A DNA stretch of 64,000 nucleotides from Oscillatoriales cyanobacterium. Its GTDB lineage: Bacteria; Cyanobacteriota; Cyanobacteriia; Cyanobacteriales; Microcoleaceae. This document shows positions 40,119 through 48,300 of this stretch, in pieces. Where the stretch lies: positions 1 to 64,000 of the forward strand of contig RDYN01000035.1 of assembly GCA_004293365.1 (NCBI GenBank). The letters are read 5' to 3'. The number at the start of each line of letters is the position of its first letter. Positions within the stretch are counted from its first letter, which is position 1. Under the pieces are notes generated by a model, which made no database searches, had not been told where the DNA came from, and saw only the letters and a program-made list of their open reading frames with translations. The translations under genes and the position numbers were made by a program.

Positions 40119-40496
40119 ATGCTTAAAATAGAAAAACTTAAGGAAACAGTAAATAGAGTTTTGCCTGAAAATGGGTTAGGACAAACACTCAATCAGTTCT
40201 TAAGCCAGCAAGCCCTAAATATTGATGTAGCTTTAACTACCGATCAAACACGTCGTTTATATGAGAACTGGTTTGGTGAAGGTATAGATTGTGAAATTCT
40301 CAGAGTGGGTGCTCAGGGCTGGAAGAAAGGAAAGATTAAACTCAAACTCAATGTCACTATAGAGTTTTGCCCAGACGAACCTGAAGTAGAAGAAACACCA
40401 GAAAACGACGAGTCAGAAGCTAGCCAACCAGAATCCCCCCTCGATGATTTGCGCCGCCAACTACTAAACCCTGAAAATCAACCGAACAATTCATGA
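40119..40496 (+). CDS. KGK-domain protein
   Basis: The 125-residue form from ATG 40119 contains GWKKGKIKLKLNVTIEFCPDEP (about 67-88), the core of the cyanobacterial KGK domain of unknown function, and an acidic C-terminal tail. The family's N-terminus (D-K-F-..-DD-..-LSF) is encoded in the same frame upstream: AAT ATC GAA GAT AAA TTT and on from 40053, open back to 40038 but with no ATG, GTG or TTG. An ATT at 40050 would restore MNIEDKFDF. Either translation starts at a rare codon or the start was lost by mutation. The last 32 bp are part of a 62-bp tandem duplication. Confidence 0.7.
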   Translation: MLKIEKLKETVNRVLPENGLGQTLNQFLSQQALNIDVALTTDQTRRLYENWFGEGIDCEILRVGAQGWKKGKIKLKLNVTIEFCPDEPEVEETPENDESEASQPESPLDDLRRQLLNPENQPNNS

Positions 40497-40610
40497 GTAA
40501 AACCCCCAGTAGGGTGCGCAATGCGCTAAACCCTGAAAATCAACCGAACAATTCATGAGTAAAACCCCCAGTAGGGTGCGCAATGCGCACCGGTGCGCAT
40601 TGCGCACCCT
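40464..40610. repeat. 62-bp tandem duplication plus a 38-bp perfect palindrome (family F)
   Basis: 40464-40525 is repeated exactly at 40526-40587. The unit includes the KGK gene end and atgagtaaaacccccag, which matches the start of the HNH gene (atgagcaaaacccccag at 40651). A perfect family F palindrome (agggtgcgcaatgcgcacc and its complement) lies at 40573-40610. Confidence 0.9.
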
Positions 40611-40650
40611 ACATAATCTGGAAAATTAGCAGATAATAAAGCAAAACAAG

Positions 40651-40896
40651 ATGAGCAAAACCCCCAGAATTCCCATCCCCCCAGAAGTCAGAAAATACGT
40701 ATTCACTCGCAATAAATACCAGTGCCAAAGCTGCGGCCAAACCAAACTAGAAGCAGAACTGTCGATCGATCATATCATCCCCCTAGCCCGCGGCGGCAGC
40801 AACGACATCAGCAACCTGCAAACCCTCTGCCGCACCTGCAACCAACAGAAAACCGACAAATTAGACCCGCGCTTTAAGCGACACTTTGACCTGTGA
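40651..40896 (+). CDS. HNH endonuclease
   Basis: The 81-residue protein has CQSCG (25-29), LSIDHIIPLARGG with the HNH histidine pair region, NLQTLCRTCNQQK with the second zinc-binding CxxC, and a short basic tail. It is a minimal HNH nuclease of the McrA-like type with both cysteine pairs. It stands alone. Its role is unknown, and two duplicated false starts precede it. Confidence 0.85.
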   Translation: MSKTPRIPIPPEVRKYVFTRNKYQCQSCGQTKLEAELSIDHIIPLARGGSNDISNLQTLCRTCNQQKTDKLDPRFKRHFDL

Positions 40897-40925
40897 TATT
40901 TAGTTCGATAGAAATACAAATTACT

Positions 40926-41080
40926 GTTTGTAGTGCGGACTTCAGTCCGTTAGATCGAAATTTTTGCCCAATGCGGACTAAAGTCCTCACTACAAACCTC
41001 AATTATCTGTTTGTAGCGCGGACTTCAGTCCGTTCTGAGAAATTTTGACCCAATGCGGACTAAAGTCCTCACTACAAACC
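40926..41080. repeat. Two family A palindromes in tandem
   Basis: Elements at 40926-40997 and 41009-41080 with gtttgtagtgcggacttcagtcc-type left arms and cggactaaagtcctcacta-type right arms, between convergent genes. Confidence 0.88.
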
Positions 41081-41089
41081 TTATAAATT

Positions 41090-44000
41090 CTACCATCGAT
41101 AATACCGATAAGGATCGTCCCCATTCTCAAAATCCGTCTTGTAATCCGGGTGATAAAACTCCTGGCTCGAACCGTTAAATACAGCACCATCCGCCCTAAA
41201 ACTCGCCCCTAAATTAGCCAAAATCTGAGCATTTGCCCGAGTTTGCCGCCAGCGAGTAAAACGCAAATAAGTCTTAGCATCAGCATTCAAACTATCCGGG
41301 TCAATTTGAGAGAAAATCGCCACCCCCTTACCTACAGCAACCCGGCTTAACAAACCGTCAGCACCGATTTCTCCCCCAGACTTAATCAACCAAGTATCAT
41401 AAAAAGAGCGCGATCGCAAATCCGAACCGCTAAGCCCCTTCACCTCATCCCAACCCGGCACCGCCAGCGAACCTCCGAAATCCTTCGCCTGCTGCAAACC
41501 CACGCCTAAACCCGCAACAGGTACTTGACGCGGCAAGAAAAACGCATTCCCCCCACCATTCAAATAAGCGCGCAAATCTGCATCTTTCAGATTCGCTTCG
41601 GCACCCACAACCGCCAAACCAACATCCTGAGAAAGCACACTAGCCCGCTGATAAATTACCCCCAAACTGTCCAACTTCTTGGCATCCTTGTCTCCCCCAA
41701 TTAAAACCACTTTATTCGGCTTTCCAACCACCGGAGAATTCATCCCGTAACTCACAATTTGTTGGACTAACTGCGCCGCCCCACCATCTACAGAATAATG
41801 GTCTTCCACATCCAACTCGTTTAAAATCAGTCGCCCTTTTCCATAATCCAATTCCATCAGCGGCGAATAAGCTAAATCAAACTCAGATTCCAAAATTGGC
41901 CGCCAACCGCTGCGGTGCGGCTTCTCCATTGAAGCGCTGCTGACTGCGCCGCGATTTCCCCAATGCCAGCCGTACCAAGGCATATTTGCCGGACTCAATC
42001 TTGACCCAGTTTGAGTTGTATCTGGATAAGCTTCAACCAGCGTGCTTTCCCCCATCCAATCCCGCAAATCTTCACCGTCTAAACCGCTAATTGCTGGATG
42101 GTTGCTATCTACTGGATAGGCGCGGCGGCTGACGTGTTCGGCCACCCGCAAACCCATGTTTTTTAGCCATTCCCGGCGCTGAGCAAATACCATTGCTTTG
42201 CCGCCGTTTCGCACGAAATTTTCTAAATTTCCGGGAAAATTTTGCCCGCTAGAAAAGGCTTCCCGACCGATAATTAATAGCGATGAAACTTGGGAACCGT
42301 TCCAAGGCACCAGACTATAACCTAGCTGCTTTAACATGGCTGATGTTTTGCCAACAGGATCGAAGATTGTCAGCGTATCCTTGATTTTGGCTTGATTGGC
42401 AAATACCCGGAAAGCAAATGTATCGGAATGCGGCCGATCGCCAATTCGTGCAGTTAAACTAATTTCGCCGTCAGCTTTGCTAGAAATTGTATTTGGCAAT
42501 TTCACGTCAATTGGGAAAAATAGCGTGCCTGCCGTCTCAATTTTCCCCTTCTTCTCGCCAGTGCCGACCTCTTCTCCCCCGACCATAACTCGCCAATTTA
42601 ATGCAAAATCCTGCGACCCTCTGGTATCGTTAATTAATACTATTTGCTTAGCCAATTTTCCGCCTGCAAAAAAGCTGCGATCTTTCGCAGCAAAAGCCTG
42701 ATTAGAACCAGCAATCCAAGCCAAAGTCGGGCCGTTATTATTGATAATTGCCTCCCCTGCCGGATAAATTTTGTAAGCTTCGGGCTGCAAATGATTCATC
42801 AGATTCTTCGACACTTGCTTCAAATAAACGCCCCGGCGACCCGATTGAAATCCCCCAATATCCACCTTAGTTCTGCCAGCATCCGAAACATCCCAACCGT
42901 GTCCTTGCTGCCAAGGAATCATCCCTCCAGACATTCCAAAAGTCCGCCAAGTCCGCCAAGTATTTGTACTAAATAACTGCTGCAACTTTTGAAAAGCTGG
43001 GGCAAAATCTAAATCCTTGCTCATATGCCAGCTTTTATACTGCATATCCTTGACAAATTGCTCGCGAACTTTATTTCTATAACCCGGAGTTTCTAACTCG
43101 TAAGCCTGTTTTCCCAAGTAAATTGCTGCAAATTCAGTCATCCAAGGTTCGCTAACAATCACTTTATCAAAACCTTGGCGGTTTCGCATCATTGTCGCGT
43201 GCAGGGGCGTGCCAAATTCTACCACCATATAGGGCATTTCTCCGGTTTTGCTCCACTCGGAAATCCACTCTTCCCTTTCTTGCAACGGTATCACATTTAA
43301 ATAAGAGTTCAGCGAATAAACATCGCCAAAAGTGCCGCCTTGATGTACCATTACAGGTCTGGTTGGGTCTACGGATTTCATAGCAGCAAAAGCTTCATTT
43401 CCTAAGGGAGTTTTTGCCCGCAACCGTTGGTCTTCCACGGGGCCGATTGTTCCTTCTACTGTTTTCTTGCCGATGCGGCGGGGATTTTGGTCGTCGCCGT
43501 TGCCGAAATAATTGGGACTTGTCGCCCACATTAATACTGAGGGATGATTGCGGTAGCGGCGCATTTCTGCTGTCATTCGTGCTTTCCAGCGATCGATAAT
43601 TTGGCGGTTATTCCACTGTTCGCTCCAAGCTATGGGGGTAATATCTAATGCGGGAGCCATAATTGGAAAACCTTTGAGATCTGCGCGTTCTGAAAATAGT
43701 TCTCGGAAGTGCCATCTACCCCGTTCGTCGTGATTCCAAGGCCAGATTTCTGCTATATTGAAACCGGCTTTGACATAGGCGTCTATTAAACTGTCTGAAA
43801 CTTCTATTGTGCCGCCTTCCCAAGTGTCGGAATGCAAGGTTGGGCGGAGGCGAAATTCGGTGCCATTTAAGAAAAACTTGCGCCCTTCTACCCAAAATTC
43901 TCGGAAGCCGAAGGGTTGGTTGTATTGCGTTTTTACGCCGCTGCCTGTTACTTCTAGTTGCAGGGTGTAGAGGTTGGGTTTGCCGGCATCCCAAAGGCGG

Positions 44001-44902
44001 GGATTTTGCCAATCCCATTGGACTTTTACTGTTTGAATTGGTTTGGCTTGAACAGTGGCACTGCCTGTAAATTTTTGTTCGACTTTGCCTTTTTCGTCGA
44101 GCATTTGCGCTACAAGCTGAACTTGACCGTTTTGGGTAATGTCTTTGAGTTCTACATCTAATTTAATTTGTTTCTTTCTGGTGGAAGTTTGGACGTATAC
44201 GTCGCTAATTAGCGGGCCTGGGGGAAGGCTCAAAACTCTGACTTCGCCGATGATTCCCCGCGATTGCAAGTTGGATTTTGTGGTGTAGATTTCTGTAGGA
44301 CTCATAATCACGGCTTTGTCTTTTTCGTCGGAGACTGCCGCGACTAAAATAGATATTGTATTTTGACCGGGTTTGGCTACTTTGGTAATTTCAACATTGC
44401 CGTAGGGCCATTCGATTTGACCGCAGTTAATGCCGTTGACAAAGATAATTGCATCGGTGCTGACTCGGGCTAAGTCGATAAAAATTCGGCTGTTTTTCCA
44501 GTCGCCGGGAATGTCTATTTTTTTCTGATACCAAGCTTTTGATAGTTGTTTGCTGTTGAAGTTTTCCCAGTCTTTGCCGGTGCCGCGAGTGATGATTCCG
44601 GGTATGAATTCGTTTTTTTCTTCTTGCCAGTCTCCGGGTACTTGGATGGAGCCCCAATTGGGGGAGGCGGGGGGATTTTGGGGGTTGCCTGTGGCGGGGA
44701 CAAATTGCCAGGTGCCGTTGAGATAGATTTGGTTGCGCTGGTTGTCGATCGCGCTGGCGGTAGCTGGGGTAAGATTGGGAAAGCCGATCGACATTACGGA
44801 CTTGCTGACCGAGTAGGGATTTTGCAGGGCGTAACCGATGAATCCGAAGACGATGGCGGCTGCGAAAAATAATCCGATAATTTTTGCCAGCTTGTGATTC
44901 AT
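41090..44902 (-). CDS. Membrane-anchored glycoside hydrolase family 2-like protein
   Basis: The 1270-residue protein has a single N-terminal membrane helix (about 7-26), so it faces the periplasm. Residues about 50-230 are the GH2 sugar-binding domain (NQIYLNGTWQFVPA, VPGDWQ), then an Ig-like domain and a TIM barrel (about 340-640) with FFLNGTEFRLRPT and PYMVVEFGTP, where Glu near 560 fits the GH2 nucleophile. The usual W-x-x-x-NE acid/base motif instead reads MWATSPNYFGNG near 456, so the acid/base is missing or displaced. The C-terminal 500 residues look like a ThuA/glutamine-amidotransferase-like sandwich (GYSLVPWNGSQVSSLLIIGRE, GKGRLILNELDVED). Substrate unknown; exopolysaccharide processing or binding is a guess. 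Confidence 0.8.
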   Translation of the reverse strand: MNHKLAKIIGLFFAAAIVFGFIGYALQNPYSVSKSVMSIGFPNLTPATASAIDNQRNQIYLNGTWQFVPATGNPQNPPASPNWGSIQVPGDWQEEKNEFIPGIITRGTGKDWENFNSKQLSKAWYQKKIDIPGDWKNSRIFIDLARVSTDAIIFVNGINCGQIEWPYGNVEITKVAKPGQNTISILVAAVSDEKDKAVIMSPTEIYTTKSNLQSRGIIGEVRVLSLPPGPLISDVYVQTSTRKKQIKLDVELKDITQNGQVQLVAQMLDEKGKVEQKFTGSATVQAKPIQTVKVQWDWQNPRLWDAGKPNLYTLQLEVTGSGVKTQYNQPFGFREFWVEGRKFFLNGTEFRLRPTLHSDTWEGGTIEVSDSLIDAYVKAGFNIAEIWPWNHDERGRWHFRELFSERADLKGFPIMAPALDITPIAWSEQWNNRQIIDRWKARMTAEMRRYRNHPSVLMWATSPNYFGNGDDQNPRRIGKKTVEGTIGPVEDQRLRAKTPLGNEAFAAMKSVDPTRPVMVHQGGTFGDVYSLNSYLNVIPLQEREEWISEWSKTGEMPYMVVEFGTPLHATMMRNRQGFDKVIVSEPWMTEFAAIYLGKQAYELETPGYRNKVREQFVKDMQYKSWHMSKDLDFAPAFQKLQQLFSTNTWRTWRTFGMSGGMIPWQQGHGWDVSDAGRTKVDIGGFQSGRRGVYLKQVSKNLMNHLQPEAYKIYPAGEAIINNNGPTLAWIAGSNQAFAAKDRSFFAGGKLAKQIVLINDTRGSQDFALNWRVMVGGEEVGTGEKKGKIETAGTLFFPIDVKLPNTISSKADGEISLTARIGDRPHSDTFAFRVFANQAKIKDTLTIFDPVGKTSAMLKQLGYSLVPWNGSQVSSLLIIGREAFSSGQNFPGNLENFVRNGGKAMVFAQRREWLKNMGLRVAEHVSRRAYPVDSNHPAISGLDGEDLRDWMGESTLVEAYPDTTQTGSRLSPANMPWYGWHWGNRGAVSSASMEKPHRSGWRPILESEFDLAYSPLMELDYGKGRLILNELDVEDHYSVDGGAAQLVQQIVSYGMNSPVVGKPNKVVLIGGDKDAKKLDSLGVIYQRASVLSQDVGLAVVGAEANLKDADLRAYLNGGGNAFFLPRQVPVAGLGVGLQQAKDFGGSLAVPGWDEVKGLSGSDLRSRSFYDTWLIKSGGEIGADGLLSRVAVGKGVAIFSQIDPDSLNADAKTYLRFTRWRQTRANAQILANLGASFRADGAVFNGSSQEFYHPDYKTDFENGDDPYRYYRW

Positions 44903-44994
44903 CCTAAGTTGCTCCCTGAAATCAGCTTATCCAGTTTGTCGCTTCATTTATCATAAGCTGCTGCGTGCATCAATTGCTTGGTTTAGACGAGTGG

Positions 44995-45240
44995 AGAAAG
45001 GGGAGAGGGGGAGAGGGGGAGATGGGGAGATGTGGAAGAGGGGGAGAGGGGGAGAGTGGGAGAGGGGGAGAGGGGGGAGAGTGGGAGCATTTTTCTTATT
45101 CCCTTTGACTAATGACTAATGACTAATGACTACTGACTACTGACTACTGAGGGCGGGCACGCACCATCCACCGCCCCTACCTACTGACTAATGACTAATG
45201 ACTAATGACTAATGACTAATGACTAATGACTAATGACTTC
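44995..45240. repeat. Purine-rich tract followed by ctaatga heptamers
   Basis: A ggggaga/gggagag tract (44995-45090) and then tgactaa or tgactac units (about 45108-45238), interrupted by gggcgggcacgcaccatccaccg. The 44903-45382 gap holds nothing else recognisable except the leader of the kinase gene. Confidence 0.85.
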
Positions 45241-45382
45241 GGCAAATCTGTCTGTGGGAAGATGGCAGGGTTCCCACAAATGTGGTTTGGTATAGAAAAA
45301 ACACCTAATTAGTTTTAACAGTGTTGTTTTAGAGGCCCAAAAAGAAATAGTGCGATCGCGCCATCGCTACAGGTTAAAAAAA

Positions 45383-48300
45383 ATGAGTCGGTTTCAGGTC
45401 TTGCCCTTACCCATTAAATCTTATAACATTGCTACATTTAGCGCAGGCACGGCCTTACTGCTGACAACTCTGTTACTATTTGCACTCCAGGCAACTGCTG
45501 CAATCTTACTTTTTGCCGCTGCCATGGTTGGCGCTTGGTATTTTGGCTTAAAGTCAGCAGAAAAAGAACTAGAAATAGAACGCCAGATTATTTCAAAAGT
45601 AATTGACACGACGGCTTGCTTAATTGTAGTTCTCGACAGCCAAGGACGGATTGTCCGCTTCAACGAAGCTTGCGAAAAAACCACAGGCTACTCGGTAGCA
45701 GAAGTTCTGGATAAATATGTTTGGGATCTGTTCTTGATTCCCGAAGAAGTTGAGCCAGTTCAAACAGTTTTTTCTAACCTCAATACCGAAGTTGTTTACA
45801 CCGAATATCAAAACTATTGGCGCACTAAAAATGGTGATAAGCGCTTCATTTCTTGGTCGAATACTGTGATGCTGGGTGGCGATGGTTTGGTAGAATATGT
45901 GATAGCAAGTGGCATCGATATTACCGATCGCAAATCAGCAGAAATAGCCCTAGCTTCATCCTACGCCCAGCTAGAAACCCGCGTCAAACAGCGCACGGCT
46001 GAGCTAACAGTAGCTAAAGAAGCGCTGCAAGCTCAAGAAGAACGATTTCGCTGTTTGAGTTCCTGTTCGCCGATGGGAATTTTTATGGCAGATTTCGAGG
46101 GGCGCTACACCTATGCAAACCCTCGCACTCAGGCGATTTGCGGCTTGAGTTTGGCAGAACTTTTAGGAGAAGGTTGGGAGAATTGCATTCACCCGGAAGA
46201 CCGATCGCGCGTATTGAGCCAATGGCTGGATTATACTCGGGAAGCTGGGGAATATGCGATCGAGTATCGCCTGCAAACAGCAGACGGGATTGTCCGCTGG
46301 ATTAACGTTTGTTGTGCGCCGATGTTCTCCGACTCCGGGGAACTCATCGGACACGTTGGTACGGTGCGAGATGTCACGGAAAGACAACAAACACAAGCAG
46401 CTTTGGCTAGCAGCGAACAGCAACTGAGAACGCTGCTAGAAAATACGCCCGATGTGATTATCCGCACCGACAAACAACAGCGTTATATTTATGTCAATCA
46501 AGCAGTTGCCAGAAGCCAAGGAAAACCAGTTTCATTCTTCCTCGGGAAAACCAGTCAAGACCTAGGAACGCCGCCGGAACTGTGCCAGGTGTGGGATGAA
46601 ACCCTGCGAAAAGTGTTAGAAACAGGTCGAGAAGAAATCATCGAATTTCAGGCTTATTCAACCGACGGTATCAGAAGTTATCAATCTCGTGTAGTTCCTG
46701 AATTTGACAAAGACGGCGTACCAGAATCGGCTTTAATTGTCGCCCGCGATATCACAGAACTCAAACTTGCAGAAACTCAAAGATTGCAGTTGACAATCGA
46801 GCAAGCAGCCCGGGAAAAAGCCCAAATAGAACAGCAGCGATCGGCATTTTTAGCAGAAGTTAGCATTTTGCTGGCTGATGCGTTTGACGGGGAAACGGTG
46901 CTGCAAAAAGTAGCAGAATTAGCAGTAAATTCCGTTGCTGACGGGTGCTACATTGATTTGACCGAAACCGACTCAAAAGTGCGCCGAGTCGCTGTAGCTC
47001 ACGCAGAAGCCTCTACGGTTGATACGATTAATAACTTGAGAATCCGCAGCCCCTTAGCCGACAATGCTGTTAACGGCTATCCGCTGGTAATTTGCAGCGG
47101 AAAATCCGAGCTAATTGCCGAAGTGGATGAGGAAATTTTAGCAGCAGCAGCCGAAAATGCTGCTGAAATGGAAATACTGCGTGAAGCGAAGCTATCCCGT
47201 AGGGAATCGCTCAATATTGGATCTCACGCTTGCGTACCGCTGAAAGCGCGCGGGCGGGTAATGGGTGCGATCGCTTGCTTTACCTCAAAGTTGGGGCGCC
47301 GCTACAGCGCCGAAGACATGGCAATGCTAGAAGATTTAGCATACCGCGTGGCGATCGCCCTGGACAACGCCAGACTTTATGCAGAAGCGCAGCAAGCACT
47401 ATCACAAACAGCTCAATCCTTTGCCTTAATTGACTCGCTCCTAGAAGCATCTCCCCTAGCGATTTGTTTTCTCGATCGCGAAATGCGTTTTATCCGCATC
47501 AATCAAGTATTAGCAGAACTCAACGGTTTACCGGCCGAACAGCATATCGGTCAAGACTACCGCCAATTGTTGCCAGAATCAGCCGCCCAAACTTGTTTAT
47601 TTATTGAGCAAGTTCTAGAAACTGGCGAGCCTGTTTTAAACGTAGAAATCAGCGGCGAACATCCTGGAAAACCGGGAGCTTTCGGCTACTGGCTCGCCAA
47701 CTACTACGCGGTGAAAAATGAAAGGGGAGAAATCATCGGAGCAGGCTTAATTCTCGCAGATGTTACCGCAGCCAAACAAACAGAATTAGCGTTGCGGGAA
47801 AGCGAAATGCGTTTCCGCAGCGTGGTAGATTCTAATATGATCGGCATCGGTTTCTGGGATGGGGGCGGCGCAATTACTGAAGCTAACGACGCCTTGCTGG
47901 AAATGATCGGATGTACGACGGAAGACTTAGTTTCCGGACAAATCCGCTGGGTCGATATCACGCCGCCGGAATACGCAGAACTCGATCGCAGCGCCATCGC
48001 CCAAATCGCAGAATTCGGAAGTTGCACGCCTTATGAAAAAGAATACATCCGCTCTGACGGCTCGCGCTTCCCGATATTAATCGGCGCCGGAAACTTGCAA
48101 GGATGCACAGACAAAGGAGCATTTTTCGTACTCGATATCACCGATCGCAAACAAGCTCAAAACCAGATCCGAGAAAACGAAATTCGCATCCGCCGCCAAC
48201 TAGCAGAACTCGACTTAGTTTACAACACCACACCAGTCGGGCTGTCCTTTGTCGATACCAATTTGCGCTACGTCCGCATGAACGAATGCCTCGCTGCGAT

